Assembly: GCA_011754535.1 (NCBI GenBank)
Contig: JAAQVN010000001.1
Span: forward strand, 3,038,001 to 3,102,000
Length of the DNA: 64,000 bases
Direction of reading: 5' to 3'
Origin: Enterobacter asburiae
GTDB taxonomy: Bacteria > Pseudomonadota > Gammaproteobacteria > Enterobacterales > Enterobacteriaceae
Part shown: positions 7,983-15,986 of the stretch, in pieces
Numbering within the stretch: position 1 is the stretch's first letter
Layout of the letters: each line of letters opens with the position of its first letter
Notes under the pieces: generated by a model
Told to the model about the DNA's origin: nothing
Databases searched by the model: none
Seen by the model: only the letters and a program-made list of their open reading frames with translations
Made by a program: the position numbers and the translations under genes

Positions 7983-8037
7983 ACATTAATGTATAGCCGA
8001 GCGTACGACAAAAAAGACGCGGACGCATTGCAAATTG

Positions 8038-8847
8038 TTAAATATTAAATTTTTCTTCTATATCCAGTACTTGCGGGTTAATCAATAACCACTCAATCAT
8101 CTTTTCATCGAGCTCAGGCAATACCACTGCGGTGTAATGCTCCTGCAAAAACTCATTAATAGAACTAATTGACACTTGCTGCTCATGTGGTTCCATCACT
8201 AAATATTTACCTAAGAATTCCCGAAATTGCGTCAAATATTTATCAATGGTAGTTTTTTGAGTCACGCTCATCACATCAAGTAGCTTTTCGGTTATCCCTC
8301 CATAAACGGATACCAGACATAAGGCAGCATAACCTCGAGCTGCTTTTCGAGCCAGAGTATATATCGCTCTCAGACTTGATTGTTTTTCTTGAAATTCAGG
8401 GAGATGTTTATCAATAAAATCGCCGCATGTATTCACAGACGATATCTGTTCTGCCGTCAGTTCCTTCCCGAGTATCGCTGCAATACGTTTAGCATATGTA
8501 AGTTGCTTTTCTGAAGGTGGCCTGACAGATGACGGGATCATTTTTCTGATAATTTGTCCAAAATCATCGCAATATTCCTCTTCTGGTATAAATGGGTCAA
8601 TTTCAAGTTCGAGTGCGTCAGCAAGCCAAGCAGATACACTAAAATCGATTTCAATATCTTTAATTTTCAAACAAACCTCACGCATTCTGGGCGACAGATA
8701 CCCTCTCAGAAAGCGAGACATCTCCATCTGATCCAACTTAAGGCTGTTTTCAAATGCCAACAGATGCGTTTCCAACTCTTCATGGATAGGGATATGAATC
8801 ACTCTGTTGCCAATTCGAATTTCAGCCTGACCTTTTTTATGTTGCAT
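8038..8847 (-). CDS. Hypothetical 269-residue protein with a PSEKQLTYAKRIA-type motif
   Basis: Not recognised as a named family. The central segment PPSEKQLTYAKRIAAILGKE followed by a Cys and FIDKHLPEF resembles the small helical 'P(T/S)xKQ(I/L)xYAxxIAxxLG' module found appended to various phage and helicase/topoisomerase-like proteins. The N-terminus IRIGNRVIHIPIHEEL and acidic patches surround it. No signal peptide or membrane segment. AT-rich, in keeping with the qat genes, and transcribed away from qatA across a 330-bp gap. It could be a satellite-phage gene or an accessory defence gene; nothing in the sequence decides between them. Confidence 0.75.
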   Translation of the reverse strand: MQHKKGQAEIRIGNRVIHIPIHEELETHLLAFENSLKLDQMEMSRFLRGYLSPRMREVCLKIKDIEIDFSVSAWLADALELEIDPFIPEEEYCDDFGQIIRKMIPSSVRPPSEKQLTYAKRIAAILGKELTAEQISSVNTCGDFIDKHLPEFQEKQSSLRAIYTLARKAARGYAALCLVSVYGGITEKLLDVMSVTQKTTIDKYLTQFREFLGKYLVMEPHEQQVSISSINEFLQEHYTAVVLPELDEKMIEWLLINPQVLDIEEKFNI

Positions 8848-9177
8848 ACAAACCTTGTTAAAGATGAGATATAAGGAATTTTTTCAGCGCAAATCTACAG
8901 CATTTTCTTAAACAATTTTGCCTAACTACATGGGCATTCATCCATGTTCTTCTGGTTCAATTGGTAAGGCTAACATCAACAAAAATGATGTGCTGAATGT
9001 AATGTTGTGCAGCAGATCAACAATCATAAAGTGACTAATAGTATCATAGGGATAACCAAATTTTAGTCGTTAGTTTTAGCCCTGTAGATATGGCTCATCA
9101 TAATGAAGAGTAATCGTCCTTTGATGCACTTAGCAATCTCTTCACCAGCGTTAGAAAAATGACAATTAGGAAAACAA
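8848..9177. other. AT-rich divergent intergenic region upstream of qatA
   Basis: 330 bp without a convincing gene, between the divergent hypothetical gene and qatA. It must hold the qat promoter and probably that of the minus-strand gene. I see no textbook -35/-10 pair I would place with confidence. The qatA ribosome-binding site (TTAGGA, seven bases before ATG) is at its right end. Confidence 0.5.
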
Positions 9178-11112
9178 ATGATCCTGACTGACAACGAAAC
9201 AAAAATTGACCTACTGAACAATGAGGCCATCGCCTCCACCATTATTGGACTGCTTTGTGAAGCGCCTAACCATCCGGTAACAATTGGTGTTCATGGCGAT
9301 TGGGGCGCGGGAAAATCAAGCGTGCTCGAAATGATTGAAGCAGGTTTCTCTGACAGAAATGATGTCTTATGCTTAAAGTTTAATGGCTGGCGTTTCCAGG
9401 GATTTGAAGATGCCAAAATTGCCTTAATCGAAGGCATCGTCTCGGGATTGGTAGAAAAACGTCCGGCGTTGAAAAAAGTTGAAGGGGCTATCAAAGACGT
9501 ATTCCGCAGCATCGACTGGCTAAAAGTTGCCAAACGAGCTGGTGGTCTGGCATTGACTGCATTCACAGGTGTGCCGACACTAGGGCAAATTGGAGCCATT
9601 GTTGGTTCCCTGGAAGCTTTGGTTGCAGATCCCACCCAGTTAGTTACAAAGCAAAACATCTCTACCGCCATTGATGAAATAAAGGCAGTAGTGAAAGAAG
9701 GAGAAACGAAGAATGTGCCGATGGAAGTGGAAACATTCCGTAAGGCATTTGATCAACTTCTGAAGGATGCGGGTATCAAGCAACTCGTGGTATTGGTCGA
9801 CGATCTTGACCGTTGCCTACCTGACACGGCCATTGAAACCCTTGAAGCTATTCGCCTATTTGTATTTACCGCACGAACGGCATTTGTTGTAGCTGCAGAT
9901 GAGGCAATGATTGAATACTCTGTGCGTAAGCATTTTCCTGACTTACCTGATACCACAGGGCCACGGGACTATGCCCGTAATTATCTCGAAAAACTCATCC
10001 AGGTACCATTCCGAATCCCGGCGCTGGGAGAAACGGAAACGCGAATCTATGTGACATTACTGCTCGCTGGTGCCGAAATAGGCGAGAATAACCCAGACTA
10101 TGAAAGGTTAATCACCGTTGCGCGGGAAAAACTGAAACGGCCCTGGACCAGCGGTGGATTGGACGCTGCCACAGTAAAATCAATTCTCGGTCAGCAAGCC
10201 GATAAAGCAAATAATGCCCTTATCCTGAGCGACCAGATCGGACCAATTCTGGCGAGCGGTACAAAAGGCAACCCCCGTCAAATCAAGCGTTTTCTCAATA
10301 CCCTTTTGCTACGCGAGCGTACAGCAACAGCACGAGGTTTTGGCGACGATATAAAACTGCCCGTGTTAGCAAAACTCATGCTCGCAGAACGCTTTATCCC
10401 AAGATTGTTCGAACAGATTGCTCTTGTAGCGGCGGTCCATCCAGATGGCTTCTGCAAAGATCTCGAAGCTCTAGAGACATTTCTTACAATAACCGATAGC
10501 AGTGATGATAAACTCAAGGAAAAGCAAGCCGCCGAAATATTATTGCCACCCGATAGTGCGGTTTTGACTGAATGGAAATCTTCAGAAACGATAAATGACT
10601 GGGCTCGACTCCCACCAAAACTATCCGTTCTTGACTTACGACCCTACTTATTTGTTACAAAGGACAAAAAGGATTATTTTGGCCCTGTATCAGTTCTGGG
10701 CCACTTAGCCGAAGTGGTCGAGAAATTGTTCGGCGGAAAAATGACGGTTCAAAGTTATGAATCAGAATTGAAGCAGCTTGTACAACCTGAAGCCGAGAAA
10801 GTTTTCGAGGCAGTTCGTAGCAAAATAATGAGTACAGCTTCTTTTGATATCAAACCGGCAGGTGTTGATGGTTTGACCGTCCTTGTAAAAGCGCAACCAA
10901 ACCTGCAGAGCCAGTTAATGGATTTCCTGGAGGCCCTGCCAAATGATAAGTGTGGCCCCTGGGTTGTAAGTGGGTGGCAAAGTGTCATAAAAGACACCGA
11001 ATGTGTAGCGCGTTTAGTCATGTTGTTGGGGAACTGGAGCAAAATCACTACAAATATCAGCCTCAAAGTCGCAGCTGAAGCCGCGCTTAAAAGTCATAAG
11101 GGAGCACATTAA
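9178..11112 (+). CDS. qatA: QatA: KAP-family P-loop NTPase of the QatABCD defence system
   Basis: 644-residue KAP-type ATPase. Walker A GDWGAGKSS lies at residues 40-48 and Walker B LVVLVDDLDR at 203-212. A hydrophobic, glycine-rich stretch at about 121-152 (LALTAFTGVPTLGQIGAIVG) fits the membrane-associated insertion typical of KAP NTPases. It is the first of four genes matching the published Qat system (QueC-like protein associated with ATPase and TatD DNase), which protects Enterobacterales against phages. The ATPase presumably energises or assembles the complex; its exact role is not established. Its stop overlaps qatB's start (TAATG). Confidence 0.9.
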   Translation: MILTDNETKIDLLNNEAIASTIIGLLCEAPNHPVTIGVHGDWGAGKSSVLEMIEAGFSDRNDVLCLKFNGWRFQGFEDAKIALIEGIVSGLVEKRPALKKVEGAIKDVFRSIDWLKVAKRAGGLALTAFTGVPTLGQIGAIVGSLEALVADPTQLVTKQNISTAIDEIKAVVKEGETKNVPMEVETFRKAFDQLLKDAGIKQLVVLVDDLDRCLPDTAIETLEAIRLFVFTARTAFVVAADEAMIEYSVRKHFPDLPDTTGPRDYARNYLEKLIQVPFRIPALGETETRIYVTLLLAGAEIGENNPDYERLITVAREKLKRPWTSGGLDAATVKSILGQQADKANNALILSDQIGPILASGTKGNPRQIKRFLNTLLLRERTATARGFGDDIKLPVLAKLMLAERFIPRLFEQIALVAAVHPDGFCKDLEALETFLTITDSSDDKLKEKQAAEILLPPDSAVLTEWKSSETINDWARLPPKLSVLDLRPYLFVTKDKKDYFGPVSVLGHLAEVVEKLFGGKMTVQSYESELKQLVQPEAEKVFEAVRSKIMSTASFDIKPAGVDGLTVLVKAQPNLQSQLMDFLEALPNDKCGPWVVSGWQSVIKDTECVARLVMLLGNWSKITTNISLKVAAEAALKSHKGAH

Positions 11113-11987
11113 TGGGAACCTCAACAGCTTATGGAGGACCTGGCGGCGGGACTCCACTTATTCCATCATGGTTGGATAACGAAGCCCCGACATCTCCGTT
11201 AGATAATGATACTGGGCCAAGCGGTCAGCAGCCAGTTGATCACTCTGAACCTCTAACGCCTCCGAATCGCCCACCAATACCAAATGCAGCGGATCCACAA
11301 CGTTTCTCAAGCGCACGCAACAACTTCACGCGATTTGCAGGATCTGGAGGTACTGATCGTGCAAGCCTTGGACGAGCCATATCGAAGTATGTCTCAACGT
11401 CAGCAGGCGGTGCTCGCCAGGCTGCACAACGTATGGGAGCGTCCAGAGGAGCGAGCGTACGACTACTCGGTTTCCTAGCGGATGCGCAAGCAAGAGGTGT
11501 TAATGAAGCACTGCGCTCACTGGATTTAGAATCCCTAGCGGGTCGTCCAATAACAGAAATTTTTGTTGGGCTGGCTGACTATATCTGTCCAGGAGCAGGT
11601 ACTGTTGATGAAGGGATTGCTCGTGAAGCATACATTGAGACCATCGTAGAGCTTGCGAGCGAAGGACTCACCGATTTGAGTACATTTGCACCAGATCAAA
11701 TGCAAACCGTTTTCGAACTATATGCCACTCATGCGATTGAAGCACGCATATGTAATGATATCGGGACCAAAGTTGTGACAATGCCTATAAATGCTCATTC
11801 TGCACATCTTGTTGAGCAGCAGGTGCGTGATTTCATCCGTGGTGGAGTAAGCGATGCACTGGCACTTGCTCAAACGGATACGCACTATCTTACCCCCGAA
11901 CAAATTCAAGGGTTCGTAGATACTATTTATGAGTCTGCATTCGGGATTTTACAGGCTCTTGGTGAAGCAGAGGCCAATAATCAATGA
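11112..11987 (+). CDS. qatB: QatB: uncharacterised component of the QatABCD defence system
   Basis: 291 residues. The N-terminal ~75 are rich in Gly, Pro and Ser and low in complexity (GGPGGGTPLIPSWLDNEAPT...), likely disordered. The rest is a helical globular domain (ASRGASVRLLGFLADAQARG... then LSTFAPDQMQTVFELYATHA). No catalytic motif is visible. Identified by position between the KAP ATPase and the QueC-like protein, with a one-base overlap upstream and ATGA overlap downstream, exactly as in qat operons. The function of QatB is not known; the disordered N-terminus could be a partner-binding or modified tail (speculative). Confidence 0.85.
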   Translation: MGTSTAYGGPGGGTPLIPSWLDNEAPTSPLDNDTGPSGQQPVDHSEPLTPPNRPPIPNAADPQRFSSARNNFTRFAGSGGTDRASLGRAISKYVSTSAGGARQAAQRMGASRGASVRLLGFLADAQARGVNEALRSLDLESLAGRPITEIFVGLADYICPGAGTVDEGIAREAYIETIVELASEGLTDLSTFAPDQMQTVFELYATHAIEARICNDIGTKVVTMPINAHSAHLVEQQVRDFIRGGVSDALALAQTDTHYLTPEQIQGFVDTIYESAFGILQALGEAEANNQ

Positions 11988-13351
11988 AGCGACAACTCCT
12001 AGTTGGTCATTTCGGCTACGACGATTCATTTGCCGCAGTAGCAGGTATTGATGAACAGATAACTTACCTACAGCTCATCGCTGGCAAACAGACTTTGGAT
12101 TATGGGATTGGTCATTCATTGTCCAGTCTGAAGGATATCGGAATATTCCCCTCAGAAATGGGCATTGACCTGATAGTATTAGCCGCTCATGTTCACGCTG
12201 CTGATACACGAATATCTCGTATTGAGCAGTCGCAGGATTCATGGACACGCGAGATTAGATTGATAGTGCCAGTGAGTGATCCTTCTCGCTGGGGAGCAGC
12301 AGCGCCAACCATCAAGAAATCCCTTGATTTTCTCACTGGTGATCGCTGGACTATCGATTTCAGGCCACGCCCTGAGCGTTTTGCTACTATTGCCGAAGAA
12401 GCACCACCATCTTTGATTTCTCATCCATTTGATTCCGTAAGTTTGTTCTCTGGAGGACTTGATAGCTTAATTGGAGCTATTGACTCACTGGAAAATGGTG
12501 CCACACCTCTCTTAGTTAGTCATTTCGGAGAAGGTGCAACAAGTGACGCACAAAGTAAGTTATTTGCTGGTTTGAAAAAACATTACACCACGTCATCTTT
12601 CGAGAGATTACGGGTTGGTATGACTTTTGAGGAAGGGCTTGTAGAAGGTGTTAGTTCAGAAAGTAGTACTCGAGGCAGATCATTCTTGTTCTTTGCTCTC
12701 GGCGTTTTCGCAGGAACAGGACTAGGGGATCATTTCGTTTTGCGCGTCCCTGAAAATGGACTAATTGCTCTAAATGTACCGTTGGATCCACTACGATTGG
12801 GCTCAAACAGTACTCGAACTACACACCCGTATTATATGGCGAGATGGAACGAATTGCTTTCCATACTTGGTATTAATGGCGAAATTCAAAATCCGTATTG
12901 GGACAAAACTAAAGGAGAAATGGCTTCGACTTGCCAAAATCCTTCTCTTTTAAAAAAACTGGTTTCAGATTCATTATCGTGTTCATCTCCTGCCAAGGCC
13001 CGATGGTTAGGACATGGCATCGAACAATGCGGCTATTGCCTGCCATGTTTGATCCGTCGTGCAGCATTGATGGCAGCATGGGGTTCAGATAGCGATCCAA
13101 CGGTATATACAGTGACAGACCTCCATGCGCAGCCCCTGGACACACGCCTGGCAACTGGAGTGCAGGTCAGATCCTTTCAATACGCTATAGAGCGTCTGAA
13201 AGGAAATCCACAACTCGCCAATATCCTGATTCACAAGCCGGGTTCCCTCGCAGATGAAACAATGCACCTTGGACAGCTAGCAGGCGTCTATAGGCGTGGG
13301 CTTGCTGAAGTTGAACGACTCATCGATGGTGTCGCAACGAGACCTTGTTGA
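11984..13351 (+). CDS. qatC: QatC: QueC-like PP-loop protein of the QatABCD system
   Basis: 455 residues. The PP-loop ATP pyrophosphatase motif SLFSGGLDS is at residues 153-161, as in QueC (7-cyano-7-deazaguanine synthase). A C-terminal CGYCLPC (Cys 349, 352, 355, with Cys 333 upstream) matches the QueC zinc site. An extra N-terminal domain of about 150 residues is absent from housekeeping QueC, whose usual length is near 230, so this is a specialised paralogue. Known QueC chemistry (amidation and dehydration of a carboxylate using ATP) suggests modification of a protein or nucleic-acid target, but that is inference here. Confidence 0.88.
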   Translation: MKRQLLVGHFGYDDSFAAVAGIDEQITYLQLIAGKQTLDYGIGHSLSSLKDIGIFPSEMGIDLIVLAAHVHAADTRISRIEQSQDSWTREIRLIVPVSDPSRWGAAAPTIKKSLDFLTGDRWTIDFRPRPERFATIAEEAPPSLISHPFDSVSLFSGGLDSLIGAIDSLENGATPLLVSHFGEGATSDAQSKLFAGLKKHYTTSSFERLRVGMTFEEGLVEGVSSESSTRGRSFLFFALGVFAGTGLGDHFVLRVPENGLIALNVPLDPLRLGSNSTRTTHPYYMARWNELLSILGINGEIQNPYWDKTKGEMASTCQNPSLLKKLVSDSLSCSSPAKARWLGHGIEQCGYCLPCLIRRAALMAAWGSDSDPTVYTVTDLHAQPLDTRLATGVQVRSFQYAIERLKGNPQLANILIHKPGSLADETMHLGQLAGVYRRGLAEVERLIDGVATRPC

Positions 13352-13364
13352 AAAGGATACTTAT

Positions 13365-14117
13365 ATGAATGCAACTAAAGGACTCGTGGATTTTCACTGC
13401 CACTTAGATCTTTATCCGGATCATTCTGTGGCAATAAGAGATGCGGAAGAAGCAGAAATATTTACATTAGCCGTCACGACAACCCCTCGCGCATGGCCCC
13501 GCAATCACGAGCTTGCAATGCGTACAAAGTATGTCAGGGCAGCATTAGGATTACACCCTCAACTGGTTGCAGAACATGAAAACGAACTTGAGCTATGGGA
13601 CCAATATCTTACAGAAACACGGTATGTTGGCGAAGTTGGGTTGGATGCTGGTCCTCGTTTTTTTAAGTCGCTAGATGCACAGAAGAGAGTATTTCAGCAT
13701 ATATTGCAGCAATGCGCTCAAGCTGGCGATAAAATAATAACAGTTCATAGTGTTAGATCAGTCAAAGCTGTACTCGATCTCATTGAGGCCAATTTACCAT
13801 CAGGACGGGGGAAAATCGTTCTTCACTGGTTCACTGGAACAAAGAACGAAGCAAAACGGGCGCTAGAGTTAGGCTGCTATTTTTCTCTTAATGCGGGAAT
13901 GCTTAGTAACTCAAAACATATTCCCATGGTACTTTCGATACCACTGGAACGGATGCTGACGGAAACTGATGGTCCATTCACGCGTACCGGTGACAGACCT
14001 TCACAACCTGCAGATGTAGCAAATGTTGTAGAAAAACTGGCTCGTTTACATGGACAGTCTACGAGCGTTATGGTCAATCTCATTCGTAATAACTTAAAGG
14101 GATTACTCAGTGGTTGA
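13365..14117 (+). CDS. qatD: QatD: TatD-like metal-dependent DNase of the QatABCD system
   Basis: 250 residues of the TatD/YcfH amidohydrolase-fold family. All metal ligands are visible: HxH in VDFHCHLD, Glu in YVGEVGLD, His in ITVHSVRS, His in LHWFTG, Asp in TETDGPF. The start at 13365 is chosen over upstream in-frame ATGs that overlap qatC, because AAGG lies nine bases before it and the fold begins five codons later. Last gene of the operon, 13 bases after qatC. Probably a nuclease effector or an enzyme that trims the QatB/QatC product; no obvious terminator follows. Confidence 0.88.
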   Translation: MNATKGLVDFHCHLDLYPDHSVAIRDAEEAEIFTLAVTTTPRAWPRNHELAMRTKYVRAALGLHPQLVAEHENELELWDQYLTETRYVGEVGLDAGPRFFKSLDAQKRVFQHILQQCAQAGDKIITVHSVRSVKAVLDLIEANLPSGRGKIVLHWFTGTKNEAKRALELGCYFSLNAGMLSNSKHIPMVLSIPLERMLTETDGPFTRTGDRPSQPADVANVVEKLARLHGQSTSVMVNLIRNNLKGLLSG

Positions 14118-14241
14118 AGTCGATCTGACTTGCCTTCCAAAAGGAAAAAGAAGGAAGAAAATGGTGCTCATTTTGGTGGTCCTGACAAGACTGGATTTCT
14201 GATTTAGGTTAATTTTTAGCCAGCTAATGGCTGAGATGCTC

Positions 14242-14259
14242 CCAGTCAGAGGAGCCAAA
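14242..14259 (+). repeat. Island right attachment repeat (copy of tRNA-Asn 3' end)
   Basis: CCAGTCAGAGGAGCCAAA, identical to 6181-6198, not part of a complete tRNA. Together with the repeat in tRNA-Asn copy 1 it brackets an insert of about 8.06 kb containing the toxin-antitoxin pair, the satellite remnant and qatABCD. The surrounding stretch 14118-14451 otherwise holds only the adjoining hairpin copy and no gene. Confidence 0.8.
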
Positions 14260-14265
14260 AATTGA

Positions 14266-14292
14266 AAAGCCTGCTTTTGAAGCAGGTTTTTT
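14266..14292 (+). terminator. Copy of the tRNA-Asn terminator hairpin at the island end
   Basis: AAGCCTGCTT-TTG-AAGCAGG followed by TTTTTT. It extends the homology with the tRNA-Asn flank to about 50 bp and could terminate qat transcription. Confidence 0.7.
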
Positions 14293-14451
14293 ATTTGCAT
14301 TTTCTCTTCCAGAACAGAAGAATTTAGGGCTCAAGTTGGTTCGATGACAGAGTGCCCCCCCTTAACACCTAAAAATCAGAAAGTTAGTACCATTCGCAAA
14401 CCCCTTCTCATATAGTCCTGACGCCACTCACTCATACTAGTCAAACGCGCC

Positions 14452-15411
14452 TCATGGCTTCATAACAACACGGCCAAGCGGTTTCGCTGTCTCAGCGTAT
14501 TCATGGGCCTCGGCGGCGTTAGCCAGGGGGAAGATGCGATCAATGACAACCCTGATGTGCCCTTCTGCCACAGCCTGCAACATCTCGTCCACGCTTGCCC
14601 GGACCTCAGGCCTTTCAAAAAGTGGCCCCATGAATACCCCCATGAGCGTCTGGTTAGACTGCATCGCCGGCCACAAGTCGGCTGTCAGGCTGCCACCGCC
14701 CGCATTACCGACGAAGACGAGGCGTCCATCCGGCGCGAGTGCAGAGAGCGAGGCAGGCAACGTCGTCCCCACCGGGTCGATGACGAGGTCAACACCGGTG
14801 CCGTGGGTGACCTGCCGGACACTGTCCACGACGTCACTCTTTGCACGATCCACGACATGATCGGCACCCAATTCAAGCAACCGGCTTCTTCGCTGCGTTC
14901 CGCTTGCCACGGCGATGACCCTCGCGCCCGCCTGTGAGGCAAGCTGAACGGCCGCGAGCCCCACGCCCCCAGCTGCTGCCTGAATCAGAACGGTTTCTCC
15001 GTGCCGGAGCATGCCTCGTGTGAACAGGCAATGATGTGCGGTTCCAAAAGAGATCGGTACCACCGCCGCGTCTGCTGCATCCACCCCTTCCGGGATAAGC
15101 CAGGTGCGTTCCGCGGGCACGGCCCAACGTTCCGCATGTGATCCCTGCATGCTAAAAGCCGTCACTCTGTCCCCAACCCTGCGGTTACGGACTTTCGATC
15201 CGACGGCAACAACTGTCCCCGCGGCCGCGTACCCGACGATCCATGAAGGAAGAGGCGGCGGAGTTGAGCGACGGTTGATCAGATCTCCCCCTTCAATCGA
15301 GATAGCCTCGACAGAAATCAGGATATCGTCAGGCCCGGCGACCGGATCCGGGACGTCGACATACTGCAGGACGCCGGGAGCGCCTTCCACGTCATAAACC
15401 GCTGCTTTCAT
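14452..15411 (-). CDS. NADPH-dependent quinone oxidoreductase-like MDR-family dehydrogenase
   Basis: 319 residues of the medium-chain dehydrogenase/reductase superfamily, zeta-crystallin/quinone oxidoreductase type. An N-terminal GroES-like domain (about 1-120) is followed by a Rossmann domain with nucleotide motif QAAAGGVGLAAVQLA near residues 144-158. The zinc ligands of alcohol dehydrogenases are absent, as expected for this subgroup. Starts with ATG preceded by a GAGGAAAA-type site and lies 45 bp downstream of the ridA-like gene on the same strand, so probably one operon. Substrate unknown. GC-rich relative to the flanking qat island. Confidence 0.88.
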   Translation of the reverse strand: MKAAVYDVEGAPGVLQYVDVPDPVAGPDDILISVEAISIEGGDLINRRSTPPPLPSWIVGYAAAGTVVAVGSKVRNRRVGDRVTAFSMQGSHAERWAVPAERTWLIPEGVDAADAAVVPISFGTAHHCLFTRGMLRHGETVLIQAAAGGVGLAAVQLASQAGARVIAVASGTQRRSRLLELGADHVVDRAKSDVVDSVRQVTHGTGVDLVIDPVGTTLPASLSALAPDGRLVFVGNAGGGSLTADLWPAMQSNQTLMGVFMGPLFERPEVRASVDEMLQAVAEGHIRVVIDRIFPLANAAEAHEYAETAKPLGRVVMKP

Positions 15412-15456
15412 CAGTTTTCCTCTGTCTTTTTTCGACCGGCGGAAAGACCCATAACC

Positions 15457-15846
15457 CTAGGGCAGCCTTGCAATCACCTTAATCTCAAACTGGAATCCGT
15501 ACAGCCACGTCACGCCGATTCCGGTTAACGTAGGGTAAGGCGCGTCCCCCCAGTATTCTGGCAGAACACTCCAGATAGCGTCGAGGTTTGACTCGGGATC
15601 GACAACAAAAAGGGTAACGTCAACCACGTCATCGAACGTGCAGCCCGCAGCCGTGAGAACAGCATTAAGATTATCGAATGCCAGCCGGATCTGCGCTTTG
15701 AGAACCTCTTCAGGCGAACCATCCTCCCGGCTACCCACCTGTCCCGAAACAAACAGGAAGCCGTTAGATTTGATGGCGGGTGAATACCGATTGCGCTCAT
15801 AGAGCGCCTGGCGTCCGAAGGGAAAAACGGCTTCGCGTGTTGTCAT
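15457..15846 (-). CDS. RidA/YjgF family protein
   Basis: 129 residues. Members hydrolyse reactive enamines/imines or related intermediates. Recognised by SNGFLFVSGQVGSREDGS, then AFDNLNAVLTAAGCTFDDVV and the C-terminal PTLTGIGVTWLYGFQFEIKV. The conserved active-site Arg of canonical RidA (usually in an RxxVEV motif near the C-terminus) is not seen, so it may belong to one of the Rid subfamilies without imine deaminase activity. Start taken at 15846 (AAAGGT upstream) rather than 14 codons earlier. First gene of the operon controlled by the divergent LysR regulator. Confidence 0.85.
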   Translation of the reverse strand: MTTREAVFPFGRQALYERNRYSPAIKSNGFLFVSGQVGSREDGSPEEVLKAQIRLAFDNLNAVLTAAGCTFDDVVDVTLFVVDPESNLDAIWSVLPEYWGDAPYPTLTGIGVTWLYGFQFEIKVIARLP

Positions 15847-15941
15847 GTTAGTACCTTTGTAATGGGGCGAAATCTGCCCGGTGAACATAGAGACACTCTA
15901 AGGTGCTAGAGCGGAGGGATAAACAGGCGACTTTGTCCATC

Positions 15942-15964
15942 ATTGTTTGTAATATCCAAACAAT
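15942..15964. promoter_or_regulatory. Probable LysR-type operator in the divergent promoter region
   Basis: Perfect inverted repeat ATTGTTTG-N7-CAAACAAT between the divergent ridA-like and LysR genes, containing a T-N11-A core. Typical position for autoregulation plus activation of the divergent operon. Confidence 0.72.
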
Positions 15965-15986
15965 CGGTGAAGTGAGAGGATGATGG

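Noticed and set aside
14230..14260. Possible fifth tRNA-Asn gene
   Set aside because: Only the 3' 16 to 18 bases match; no anticodon arm is present. It is an attachment repeat.
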